This document shows positions 15,049 to 23,791 of a stretch of 27,729 nucleotides of DNA, piece after piece. The notes under the pieces were generated by a model that ran no database searches, was not told where the DNA came from, and worked only from the letters and a program-made list of their open reading frames with translations. Each line of letters begins with the position of its first letter. The stretch's first letter is position 1. The position numbers and the translations under genes were made by a program. This DNA is from an uncultured Clostridia bacterium (GTDB lineage: Bacteria; Bacillota; Clostridia; Oscillospirales; Ruminococcaceae): assembly GCA_937892655.1 (NCBI GenBank), contig CALBJC010000104.1, forward strand, positions 1 through 27,729, written 5' to 3'.

Positions 15049-18000
15049 TTACTCAGCAAGCTCTACTCTCCAGTTTGAAACAAACTGATAAAGTAGCACT
15101 ACGTCTTTTAAACTAACCTTTCCGTCGCCATTTGTATCTGATGCTCTTGAATCGGCAGGTACCTTCCATCTTGATGTAAACTGATAAAGTAATACAACGT
15201 CTTTTAAATTAACCTTTGTATCAGCGTTGATATCGCCGCATATCGGTGGATATTTTATCGGGGTATCAGTATAAAATGAAAGTCCGCAGTCGATACAGGT
15301 TCTGAGCGTTTTGTTATTTGAAGGGTCAGTACCATCTCTGAAACTATGACCGCAGGCATTCTGATATGTAATATAAGCATAGCCGCAATCCGAACAGGTG
15401 TGTCTTACAACAGCCCTTCTTGTGCAGCTGCCCTCTCTTACAGTTGTGTCAACGTATGAGTGGTCACATTCGTTTTCCTGCTGTGGTACATATTCAAACA
15501 TAACGCTTTCAATCCATGCCTTTGATGATGACCCAATGCCGAAAATCTTGTCATTACCTTCAAGGTCAAAAGTACCGATCCATACATCTCTTGTTGTTGC
15601 CATAAGCTCAGGCTTTACTGATGTATCAGCGCCGATGTATGAAAAATCAAAGGTAGCATAGGCTGTAACAGTATCATAGACATCGTTGTATTCAAGCGTC
15701 AGATCAACGCCCGTAATAACATCAGGGTACTTTGTGAAATCGCCCTCGAAAATCTCTGTTTTTGTATAGTCACCGCAAACAAGGCCATAGTTTGATAAGC
15801 CTGAAATAGTATCGGTCATTGCAACAGTATAAGGGTTTGAGTACATAACGCCCGTCTGATAATGAACCCATGCGTAATCTGAAAGGGTTGACATATAGTT
15901 TTTCTGAAGCTTTGCGCTGTTTATAATAACGCCTCTGTCGGCATTACCGTAGCCAAGAATAAAGCCGTAATAGTAGTCGTCATCTTCAGCGTAGGTGATA
16001 AACATAAGCCTTGAGCCCTGCCAAGCGTATGAAAGATACATATCTCTGAATAAGCTTACATTTACGCTTTGCAGCGATTCGCCACAAATCTCATCATCTC
16101 TGAAAATGAGAGAGAAGGTAGGCTTATTCTTGTTGCCTGTATTGTTATTTTCGCTGAAAGGCGCTACAACCTCTCTTTCGGTATTCATATAGAATGAGTC
16201 GTTTCCTGCAGGGCTTTTTTCGATGCTGTAATCAAATGCTGACATTGCGGCATTTTTGTATTCTTCACTGCTCAGGCTCATAAGCTCTGAGAATGAAAGC
16301 GCCTGCTTCTGACCGTTTGAAGATGAAGTTACAAACTTTGTGAAATCCGATTTTCTGAAGAATACAGCGGTAGAGGTATCAATAAAGCTTTCAAATTTAC
16401 TAAAAAGCGCCTGAGTCTCCTGAGGTGACTTATTCCTGAAATCGTAAAGCAGATATTCGGTTTTGGAGACCTCACCTTCGACCCATCTGTTCGGAACATC
16501 ATAAATTTCATCCTGAGGCGGCTGTGAGGTTTCTATTCTCTCAAGCTCTTCAGGTTCATCAGCGGGCGGCTCAACAGTTACAGGGTCGTAGTTTGCAATA
16601 ACGTTTACGCCCGGGATTGACCAGCTTTTTATTATATCCTCTGTGATATTTACAGTTTCGTCAATATCAGGGGTAGAAGGATCATCAGGCTGACTCTTGA
16701 GGTAGAAATTCTGAATATTGATAACATTATTCTGGCAGTTTTCCAAAACTATATTATCCGCTCTGCCAAAAGGAACGCAAGGCCTTTGAACCTTATAAGC
16801 GCCGTCAGGCTCGGTAGTAACGCCGTTACCCGCAATTCTTACATTTGAAATCGAGATAACCTCGTTGCCGTTTTCGTCAGTATACCTGATTGTCGGGCTG
16901 TCAAACTCAATAAAGTGAGTTTTTTCGTTCATTGTACCTATATCCATATTACCGATAAGTCGCAATCCGTCACTTACATGATACATTACCATATAAGTAT
17001 CTGTCAGCGCATCAGGCAGGTCGATAGGGAAGTTTGAGCCTGTCATATGGTCTGTAATATGCGAATATGAGGCTCTTGACATAGTATTGCCGACTACAAC
17101 GTCGTTCCTGCCAAAGCTGTAGTTGTAGGTATAGTCGATAAGGTTGCCTCTGTAAACGCTGTTGCCTTCGCCCGTCAGCTTCTTTCCGTTTGAAAACTGA
17201 CCAAATTCAAGCCAACAGCCTCTCCAGGTTGAATGGGTAAAATCAGAGTTCGAAATAAAGTAGCGGTAGTTAATATCGCCTGGGGTAATACCGTCTTCCT
17301 CCTCAACCCAGGTACTTGCAGTACCGTATACGTTCTTTACAACGGTATTATAAGTAACCGTCTTGTAGAAAAAGCCGTATCTGCAATACTGAATAGCGCC
17401 ATCAACAATAATTGAATTATTGATCTTGCAGTTTGTAAAGCAGCCGATACCGCGTGAAATACAATCAAGATTAAATAAGAATTTATCTGTATTTACATTG
17501 AAAAATGCGCTTGTATTACCTGACTGAAGGCTCAGGTCAATCTGATGAAAATATCCGTCAATAGGCGCGTTATCGTCAGCGCTCATTACAAATAAGCCCT
17601 GATTTGTCAGGTAATCTGATTTTTTAGCTTCAATTGTGCCCTCAAAAACTACTCTGTAGGTAGCGCCGCCTCTTAAAATAATAGGCTTATCCGTGTAATA
17701 TGTACCGGGGTCAATGTAGAGTATAGCGTCGTGAGTAGCCGCGTAGTCAAACGCCTCTTGAAGCTGAAGATATGAGCTTGAAGAATGCCAGCTTTCAGCG
17801 CCGAAATCCTCGCATAGATAAACCTTCTCTATACTGTCAGAATTTTTATCGTGATAGTATCTGTCTTCAATACCCCAGCTTATAAGCTGTTCTTCGTCAG
17901 CGCCTACCGCCCCTAAGGCTGCATAGCCTGCAGTAGGTGCATCAGGGGATTTGAAGGCTGTAAAATCCATATACCTTTCAAGGTCGGTAGAAACATAGAT

Positions 18001-19689
18001 GTAGTCCTCCCACCAGCATACAGGCTTGCCGCCGTCTGCGGGTACATAGCCCATAGCGGGAGTGCCGTCATCATTGTTCCAGCCCTTTTCACCCCATACG
18101 ATAATAGTATTGTCATACCAGCCGTCTGAAAGAGGCTTACCGCCTCGCCAGTCATCTATAAATAAATCTTCCTTTACATACTCGTTGATTTTAAACGCGT
18201 TATCAGCAAAGTTTATATTGGTTCTTGTTCTCATGCCGGTATATCTTGATTCCCATTCGCTGTCAGTAATTCGAACAAGAGTTGTCCAGTCAAGAGAGTC
18301 ACATTCGATTTTGTTCTGAACAAAGCAGGTGCCGGCGTGAAGCTCAATCATAGTTATATATTCATCGCTGAAATGATTTGAGCTTTCTTTTCTTTCGTGC
18401 GCAGAATCGCCGACAATACTGTTTCTGATGATCCAGCCCGTATCAGGCTCAGGGTAAACCCACCATTTTGTAGCGTGATCCCAGTATCTTCTTGAAATAT
18501 CATATTCAGGAAGACCCAGACTATTGAAGTAATCTGCAATATCATTGTAAGCGCAATCCTTGAAATAACATCCGCTTACAGTATTTGATGATTTTGATGT
18601 AGTGTCTATTGTAAAGTTATAAACTCTCTCAAGAGTCAGGTTTGAAAGGGTAGTATAAGGACACCACGCCGATGCGCCCGTTCTTGAAAAATAATAGTTG
18701 CCGATATATGAGTTTGAAAACTCAGTTGTCGCCATATCAAAGTTTATCTGAAATATCGGTATCTCGTGCAGACCGTCCTTTGTATAGTATCCGCCGTAGA
18801 AATAGCTGTCGTGGAAAAACGCGTCATTTGTCTGAGTGCCGTGAAAAACTATTCTTGTAGGGCCTACAGAACAGTTTGTAACACGGGTGAGCATATCGGT
18901 ATATGTCCATCTCATAAATGACTGAAAGCCTGAAGCGGCAATATTGGAAAACCCTGCGCCCTTTGATCTTATTCTGTAAAACAGCGCAAAGTTGTCAACC
19001 GATTGAATATCATCAGAAAAAAGGTTATCCATAATTGTATCAACTGTGCTTGTAGGCTTGAAGGTCGGGTGAGTATCTTCAACTACGAAAACAATATCGG
19101 ATATACAAGCGTTTGTAAACCACGCGTAAGTATCCTTCAAAACGTGGTTTGTGAAAAATCCGTTTACCTCAACATCATTTCCGTCAACATCCTTAAGATA
19201 TGGCTTGATAACAAACGCTACCTTGCCCGCTGTTGCATTTATAGATGAGCCTGTATAAAGGTGAATTGATTTTTCAAAATAGTAAACACCGTCGGCAATA
19301 AAAATTTCAGCGTTATCAAATTCCTTTGCATATCCTAATGTGTAGTTTAACATATCCGAATAATCGTAATAAGGGTCGGTCGGGTCATAGTCTGCAAACA
19401 TCGGCATGCCGTATTCATCCTTGGCGTTTATAACGTCAGCAGGAAATCTTACAACGCTGTCGTCATCAGGCAGAGGGTCGTTGAGGTCATTTTCAACCCT
19501 CATACCAACCTCGCCGTAATGTCCGTAATGGATCATACCGTCATTAGGGTCATAGTCAACAGCAAAGTTTTCAGGTACTGCAGCTGACGCAATATTGTGC
19601 TCTATAATCACATCTGAGCATAAAACAGTAAACGCCAGAGCAAAAGCCATAATACCGCTTATAAGCCTTTTTACAAAGCCTCTTTTCAT
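15049..19689 (-). CDS. Large secreted dockerin protein with two predicted beta-helix regions
   Basis: The product is 1546 residues. A signal peptide (MKRGFVKRLISGIMAFALAF onward, likely cut after ASA near residue 35) directs secretion. Two right-handed beta-helix (pectate-lyase-like fold) regions are inferred at about 115-600 and 640-1000. Each opens with a similar stretch: IFIADGVYYFEKSIHLYTG and ILYIDPGTYYTDKPIILRGG. Each is followed by many short N/S/C-rich strand turns. A Pro/Glu-rich linker (about 1030-1065) leads to a beta-rich module (about 1075-1400) and a Cys/His-rich region (about 1405-1483, CSDCGYAY, CIDCGLSF). A type I dockerin (about 1483-1546) has two calcium loops, DINADTKVNLKD and DTNGDGKVSLKD. 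The dockerin should attach it to a cohesin scaffold. I recognise no catalytic family; a pectin or arabinogalactan target is only a guess from the neighbourhood. The start at 19689 is set by AGGAGAG. Confidence 0.9.
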   Translation of the reverse strand: MKRGFVKRLISGIMAFALAFTVLCSDVIIEHNIASAAVPENFAVDYDPNDGMIHYGHYGEVGMRVENDLNDPLPDDDSVVRFPADVINAKDEYGMPMFADYDPTDPYYDYSDMLNYTLGYAKEFDNAEIFIADGVYYFEKSIHLYTGSSINATAGKVAFVIKPYLKDVDGNDVEVNGFFTNHVLKDTYAWFTNACISDIVFVVEDTHPTFKPTSTVDTIMDNLFSDDIQSVDNFALFYRIRSKGAGFSNIAASGFQSFMRWTYTDMLTRVTNCSVGPTRIVFHGTQTNDAFFHDSYFYGGYYTKDGLHEIPIFQINFDMATTEFSNSYIGNYYFSRTGASAWCPYTTLSNLTLERVYNFTIDTTSKSSNTVSGCYFKDCAYNDIADYFNSLGLPEYDISRRYWDHATKWWVYPEPDTGWIIRNSIVGDSAHERKESSNHFSDEYITMIELHAGTCFVQNKIECDSLDWTTLVRITDSEWESRYTGMRTRTNINFADNAFKINEYVKEDLFIDDWRGGKPLSDGWYDNTIIVWGEKGWNNDDGTPAMGYVPADGGKPVCWWEDYIYVSTDLERYMDFTAFKSPDAPTAGYAALGAVGADEEQLISWGIEDRYYHDKNSDSIEKVYLCEDFGAESWHSSSSYLQLQEAFDYAATHDAILYIDPGTYYTDKPIILRGGATYRVVFEGTIEAKKSDYLTNQGLFVMSADDNAPIDGYFHQIDLSLQSGNTSAFFNVNTDKFLFNLDCISRGIGCFTNCKINNSIIVDGAIQYCRYGFFYKTVTYNTVVKNVYGTASTWVEEEDGITPGDINYRYFISNSDFTHSTWRGCWLEFGQFSNGKKLTGEGNSVYRGNLIDYTYNYSFGRNDVVVGNTMSRASYSHITDHMTGSNFPIDLPDALTDTYMVMYHVSDGLRLIGNMDIGTMNEKTHFIEFDSPTIRYTDENGNEVISISNVRIAGNGVTTEPDGAYKVQRPCVPFGRADNIVLENCQNNVINIQNFYLKSQPDDPSTPDIDETVNITEDIIKSWSIPGVNVIANYDPVTVEPPADEPEELERIETSQPPQDEIYDVPNRWVEGEVSKTEYLLYDFRNKSPQETQALFSKFESFIDTSTAVFFRKSDFTKFVTSSSNGQKQALSFSELMSLSSEEYKNAAMSAFDYSIEKSPAGNDSFYMNTEREVVAPFSENNNTGNKNKPTFSLIFRDDEICGESLQSVNVSLFRDMYLSYAWQGSRLMFITYAEDDDYYYGFILGYGNADRGVIINSAKLQKNYMSTLSDYAWVHYQTGVMYSNPYTVAMTDTISGLSNYGLVCGDYTKTEIFEGDFTKYPDVITGVDLTLEYNDVYDTVTAYATFDFSYIGADTSVKPELMATTRDVWIGTFDLEGNDKIFGIGSSSKAWIESVMFEYVPQQENECDHSYVDTTVREGSCTRRAVVRHTCSDCGYAYITYQNACGHSFRDGTDPSNNKTLRTCIDCGLSFYTDTPIKYPPICGDINADTKVNLKDVVLLYQFTSRWKVPADSRASDTNGDGKVSLKDVVLLYQFVSNWRVELAE

Positions 19690-19744
19690 ATTAACTTCTC
19701 TCCTTACATACATAGTGTGTAATTTTGGTAACACCATTAAATTC

Positions 19745-19773
19745 AGTATATCATAATTTTTTTACCATTACAA
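19745..19773 (-). promoter_or_regulatory. Promoter of the dockerin-protein gene
   Basis: On the minus strand -35 TTGTAA (19773-19768), 17-bp spacer, -10 TATACT (19750-19745). The leader to ATG 19689 is about 50 bases. Confidence 0.75.
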
Positions 19774-19804
19774 TATAATCCTAAGCTTGTAAATATATTG
19801 TAAT
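19767..19804. promoter_or_regulatory. Hyphenated 11-bp inverted repeat over the -35 of the dockerin gene
   Basis: ATTACAATATA (19767-19777) and TATATTGTAAT (19794-19804) are exact inverted copies separated by 16 bp. One arm contains the -35 hexamer, so this is a candidate operator for an unidentified regulator. Confidence 0.5.
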
Positions 19805-19832
19805 AAAAAGCCGCCCCTTTTTAAGAGACGGC
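19804..19832 (-). terminator. Terminator of the GH2 beta-galactosidase gene
   Basis: A 10-bp stem on the minus strand (19832-19823 with 19819-19810, including G-U pairs) is followed by TTTTTA, 10 bases after the stop codon. Confidence 0.88.
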
Positions 19833-19841
19833 ATTTTTCTT

Positions 19842-22823
19842 TTATTTGAATTTAAATCTGATTGTACCTTTACATTCAGGCAGCGGTACTCTGTATTTTG
19901 TCAGAAGTGCAGGGCCGCAAGAAGCAGAGCCAACACCCGACATATAAAAGTCAGCGCATACTACTGTGTAGCCGCTCTTTTCAAGTTCAAAGCGGTGAGC
20001 TTTATTTGCAAGCTCTTCCTGAGTATACTCAGATACGTTAAATGAAAAGCTGTCTGCTGAAAATTCAATACAATCAGAACTGCTCTTAACGCTCATATAA
20101 GAGGTGTCAAAGTGAGAAGAGTTTTCTTGCGGTCTTATGTAGCTTTCAAACATCTCGCCGACAGATGCGAAAAATCTGCTCTTGTATGTAGCCTGATGCT
20201 TGTCGCAATAGCTCTCTGTAGGGCCGTAGCCGAAATACTCAATGTCAGAAAAGCTCTTGTCTAAAAACATTCTTATACCAAATCTTGGCATAAGCTCAAC
20301 TTTTTCATCAGCTGTCATTTTTGCACTAACCTCAACTGTAGCGTCTGGGTGAATTTTATACTGCGCCTCAACCTTTGCAAAAGGTGCAATAATGCTCTTG
20401 CCGTAAGCCTGAGATGATTTTATTACAACACAGCCGTTTTCCACAATAGCCTGAGTTTCATACACCTTAGTGAAAAAGTCATTGAGATACGCTCTGTACC
20501 AATCCCATTTCATAGTATCGTTGTCAGTAGGTGCTCTGAAGAAATTAAAGCAAAGAGGCTTTTTGAGAATGTTCTCGTTATTTTTTATAATCTTGCTGAT
20601 AACAGCTTTTCTGCGGTCAAAAATGAATGTTACATCATTTGTTTTTATCTCAAATGTAAGCGGGTTTTCAATCAGACTGCACTCGCCGTCTGTACAAGGG
20701 ACAAACTCAGGCTTGCTGCCGCCAAGTAAAAGCTGGTCAAAACAAACCTCAAAGCCTTTTTCCCAGTAAAGCGTGTCAGCCTTTGCTGTGAAAACAAATC
20801 TAATGTAGGTTTCATTTTCAAAGTTGTCCATAGCGTCAGCGATTTTTACAACACATTCTCTGTCTGCCAAAAGCTCAAAATCAACACTATCGCTTGTAAC
20901 AATGCCACTAAAGTCTGTTATCTCAAACCTGCAATTAAACAAATCTGAAGCGTCTGCAAATTTCAGAATGTTTTTGAACCTAAATTCACCGTTGCCGATA
21001 TTCTCAATTCTTATCGGTCTGTAAACCTGCTTTGCTTCTTTTAAACCCGTGTGCGGTGTTCTGTCAGGGTAGCAAAGCCCGTCAACGCAGAAGTTGCCGT
21101 CGTGATGAATTTCAGAAAAGTCACCGCCGTAGCCATACTTTTCTTCACCACTTTCGGTCTTGCCGAGAGATACACTATGGTCACACCATTCCCAGATAAG
21201 ACCGCCCATAAATCTGTCAGATGAATTGAAGGTCTGATAGTAGTCCTCTAAATCGCCTGAGCTGTTACCCATAGCGTGGCTGTATTCACAGAGTAAAAGA
21301 GGTCTTGTTTCTTTTTCGTCGTTTAAGTAATCCTGCATACTGTCAAGTGACATATACATATTTGAAACCATATCGAGTATTTCATCTGTCGTGTCATCCA
21401 AAACATGGATGCTTTCGTAATGAACAGGTCTTGTCTTGTCATATCCCTTGATAAATTCAGCGCCCTTTTTAAAATTTGTGCCCCAACCGCTTTCGTTGCC
21501 AAGTGACCATATCGTAACGCAAGGGCGGTTTATATCGCGGGTAACCAGAAGCTTTTCTCTGTCAACCACAGTTTTTTCAAACCTCTCATCACTTGCCAGT
21601 AGAGCGATACCGCTGTAATTTCCGGGTTTATCCCATCTGAAATTCTGATAAACATTTACACAGCCGTGAGATTCAGCATCCGCCTCATCGATAACATAAA
21701 AGCCGTACTCATCACAAAGCTGATAGAACATAGGGGCGTTAGGATAATGAGATGTTCTTATAGAATTGATATTATGCTGCTTCATCATAACAAGGTCGTT
21801 TGTCATCTTTTCAACAGTTGCAACATAACCGCTGTCAGCATAGCTGTCGTGACGGTTTGCACCATAAAGCTTTATATGCTTGCCATTGACTTTGAAAATA
21901 CCATCTTCGATCTCAACAGTTTTAAAACCAACCTTCTCGCCGATAATCTCATCTTCGGTTTTGATAATAAGGCTGTAGAGGTTTGGTGTTTCAGCGCTCC
22001 ATAGCTTTACATCTGAAACTGTAGCTGAAAATGTTTCGCCGCTCTTTACGTTACCTGATAAAACGAGAGTATTACCGGAGTAAAGCTCAATTTCACAATC
22101 CATACCATCAGGCGTAAACGAAAACTCGCCCATGGCGTTTGCTACAACTCTGTAGTTTTCAAGGCGCTTTTCAAAGCGTGACAAAACATAAACATCTCTG
22201 AAAATACCCGATAATCTGAATTTATCCTGATCCTCAAAATATGTACCGCTGCACCATTTCAGTACAGCTACAGTAATCTTATTCTTTCCATCACAAAGGT
22301 AATCTGTAATATCAAACTCGCTTGTTGCGTGAGAAACTTCGCTGTAGCCTGCAAAGGTATTATTTATATAAAGGTAAAAACAGCTGTCAACGCCCTCAAA
22401 GCAAAGTATCCTTCTCTTGCCGTCTGATATGTAGCTGTATTCTCTCTGATAAACGCCTACGGGATTATCGTCAGGAACAAAAGGCGGGTCATACGGAATA
22501 GGAAAATTAACATTTGTATACTGTGGCTTATCATAGCCGTAAAGCTGCCAGTTTGAAGGTACCGGCAGAGTGCTGTTGAAAGGAGAATTTATAAAATCAT
22601 CCTCAAGGTCTATGATACTGCTTTGATATTTAAAATTCCACTCACCGTTCAAAAGCTCAAATGCACCTGAATTTTCTCTTGAGTCAAACGGATTCTCGCC
22701 CTTTGAAAACGGGATAAAATAAGCGTGAGGCGAGAGTGTGCCGATGTGAAGCGAGTTAGTATCCTCGTGATAAATCATAAAGCTCTTAGGTGACTTGGGC
22801 TTTGCAATCTGTCTTATATCCAT
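19842..22823 (-). CDS. lacZ: Beta-galactosidase, glycoside hydrolase family 2 (LacZ type)
   Basis: This 993-residue cytoplasmic enzyme has no signal peptide. It has the five-domain LacZ order: jelly-roll (about 45-210, VPSNWQLYGYDKPQYTNVNFPIP, YSEVSHATSEFDIT), Ig-like, TIM barrel (about 325-620), Ig-like and a C-terminal beta-sandwich. Catalytic residues are visible: acid/base Glu444 in WSLGNESGWG and nucleophile Glu513 in LLCEYSHAMGN. NRHDS, SIRTSHYPN and LIWEWCDHSV are further family signatures. ATG 22823 follows AAAAGGAG; upstream in-frame ATGs lie in the promoter region. It hydrolyses lactose or other beta-galactosides. It is transcribed alone and divergently from an AraC-family regulator that probably controls it. 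It is the second beta-galactosidase in the window and unrelated in family to the GH35 one. Confidence 0.96.
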   Translation of the reverse strand: MDIRQIAKPKSPKSFMIYHEDTNSLHIGTLSPHAYFIPFSKGENPFDSRENSGAFELLNGEWNFKYQSSIIDLEDDFINSPFNSTLPVPSNWQLYGYDKPQYTNVNFPIPYDPPFVPDDNPVGVYQREYSYISDGKRRILCFEGVDSCFYLYINNTFAGYSEVSHATSEFDITDYLCDGKNKITVAVLKWCSGTYFEDQDKFRLSGIFRDVYVLSRFEKRLENYRVVANAMGEFSFTPDGMDCEIELYSGNTLVLSGNVKSGETFSATVSDVKLWSAETPNLYSLIIKTEDEIIGEKVGFKTVEIEDGIFKVNGKHIKLYGANRHDSYADSGYVATVEKMTNDLVMMKQHNINSIRTSHYPNAPMFYQLCDEYGFYVIDEADAESHGCVNVYQNFRWDKPGNYSGIALLASDERFEKTVVDREKLLVTRDINRPCVTIWSLGNESGWGTNFKKGAEFIKGYDKTRPVHYESIHVLDDTTDEILDMVSNMYMSLDSMQDYLNDEKETRPLLLCEYSHAMGNSSGDLEDYYQTFNSSDRFMGGLIWEWCDHSVSLGKTESGEEKYGYGGDFSEIHHDGNFCVDGLCYPDRTPHTGLKEAKQVYRPIRIENIGNGEFRFKNILKFADASDLFNCRFEITDFSGIVTSDSVDFELLADRECVVKIADAMDNFENETYIRFVFTAKADTLYWEKGFEVCFDQLLLGGSKPEFVPCTDGECSLIENPLTFEIKTNDVTFIFDRRKAVISKIIKNNENILKKPLCFNFFRAPTDNDTMKWDWYRAYLNDFFTKVYETQAIVENGCVVIKSSQAYGKSIIAPFAKVEAQYKIHPDATVEVSAKMTADEKVELMPRFGIRMFLDKSFSDIEYFGYGPTESYCDKHQATYKSRFFASVGEMFESYIRPQENSSHFDTSYMSVKSSSDCIEFSADSFSFNVSEYTQEELANKAHRFELEKSGYTVVCADFYMSGVGSASCGPALLTKYRVPLPECKGTIRFKFK

Positions 22824-22853
22824 AGCTATTCTCCTTTTGTAGTTTATATCATT

Positions 22854-22882
22854 ATAATACTCCCGGTTGACATACTTTTCAA
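22854..22882 (-). promoter_or_regulatory. Promoter of the GH2 beta-galactosidase gene
   Basis: On the minus strand -35 TTGAAA (22882-22877), 17-bp spacer and -10 TATTAT (22859-22854). It overlaps the divergent regulator promoter. Confidence 0.7.
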
Positions 22883-22895
22883 TTAGTGATATTAT
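22867..22895 (+). promoter_or_regulatory. Promoter of the AraC-family regulator gene
   Basis: -35 TTGACA (22867-22872), 17-bp spacer, -10 TATTAT (22890-22895). Its -35 lies inside the spacer of the divergent lacZ promoter, so both cannot be occupied by polymerase at once. Confidence 0.85.
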
Positions 22896-22932
22896 CAAAA
22901 AGTAATGATATTAACATTTTGGAGTGAAATAT

Positions 22933-23754
22933 ATGTATTTTTGTGATGAACCGATTCTGGGTGCTGAGCAAGGCTTTTTACTATATCTTGCAAATATGGG
23001 GCAAAACGAGCAGGAACATAATATTATCCGCCCACAAGGGTATTTCAAGCCTCAGATCATCTACTGCACAAGCGGCAGCGGCATTCTGGAATTCGATGAT
23101 AAGTCTATAAAAATCGAGCCTAATATGGGATTTTATTTGCCTGAAAACTATCCTCATCGTTATTATCCCACAAAAGAAAACTGGGATACTCATTGGGTAG
23201 CATTCGGGGGTGCGGGCAGCGATGATTTTATGAAAACAATAGGTTTTTCTGAACCCAGTGTCTTCAAGATAAACGACCTTGAGCGAATCGAGCGAGCCTT
23301 TGACAAAATGCACCGTGCACTTGCAAAGGACGATATTTTTGGCAACTACAAGGCATCAGCGCTGCTTTATGATTTTATCATAGAGCTTTACTGTGATATA
23401 TCTTCAAAAAAGCTGAGCGGTATTATGTCAAAAGCGGTTGAACGTGCTGTAGACTACATAAACTTAAACTACAAAGAGGGTATAGCTCTTGATACAATAG
23501 CTGAGTATTCAGGTATAACAAAACAGCATCTCTGCCGACTTTTTAAAAAGAATTTCAACTGCACGGTAGTTGATTACATAACAAAAAGAAAGCTAAAAGA
23601 AGCAAAAAATCTTCTGCGTGACACGACTTTACCTATAGAAACTATAGCTGAAAGAACAGGCTTTTGCTCGTCAGGGTATTTTGCGCAGATGTTTCGCAGA
23701 TTTGAAGATACAACTCCAGGTGAATACCGCAGAGAACGTAGATCAACGTATTAG
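22933..23754 (+). CDS. AraC-family transcriptional regulator
   Basis: This 273-residue regulator has an N-terminal cupin-like sugar-sensing domain (about 25-110, PQIIYCTSGSGILEFDD, FYLPENYPHRYYP). A C-terminal double helix-turn-helix follows (about 175-270): IALDTIAEYSGITKQHLCRLFKK, then LPIETIAERTGFCSSGYFAQMFRRFEDTTPGEYR. Start ATG 22933 has GGAG 8 bases upstream. GTG 22924 is inside that site and is rejected. Gene position and intergenic boxes point to activation of the divergent GH2 beta-galactosidase gene by its sugar and to self-repression (inference). Confidence 0.94.
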   Translation: MYFCDEPILGAEQGFLLYLANMGQNEQEHNIIRPQGYFKPQIIYCTSGSGILEFDDKSIKIEPNMGFYLPENYPHRYYPTKENWDTHWVAFGGAGSDDFMKTIGFSEPSVFKINDLERIERAFDKMHRALAKDDIFGNYKASALLYDFIIELYCDISSKKLSGIMSKAVERAVDYINLNYKEGIALDTIAEYSGITKQHLCRLFKKNFNCTVVDYITKRKLKEAKNLLRDTTLPIETIAERTGFCSSGYFAQMFRRFEDTTPGEYRRERRSTY

Positions 23755-23760
23755 AAAGCA

Positions 23761-23791
23761 AAAAAGTCGGAGAATACTCTCCGACTTTTTT
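23761..23791. terminator. Bidirectional terminator between the AraC-type gene and the P-II-like genes
   Basis: GTCGGAGA (23766-23773) pairs with TCTCCGAC (23778-23785), loop ATAC, with A5 on the left and T6 on the right. It touches the minus-strand stop codon at 23790. Confidence 0.93.

Larger units (their letters stand above)
22842..22915. repeat. Three TGATAT boxes in the lacZ-araC intergenic region (candidate AraC-type operators)
   Basis: AGTGATATTATC (22885-22896) and AATGATATTAAC (22904-22915) are direct repeats 19 bp apart. AATGATATAAAC lies inverted at 22842-22853. The direct pair lies immediately upstream of the lacZ -35, the usual activator position for AraC-family proteins. It also covers the -10 and start of the regulator's own promoter. 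Confidence 0.6.

Noticed and set aside
15049..19689. Calling the dockerin protein a pectate lyase
   Set aside because: Fold-level resemblance only; no conserved lyase catalytic residues or family motif could be pointed to.
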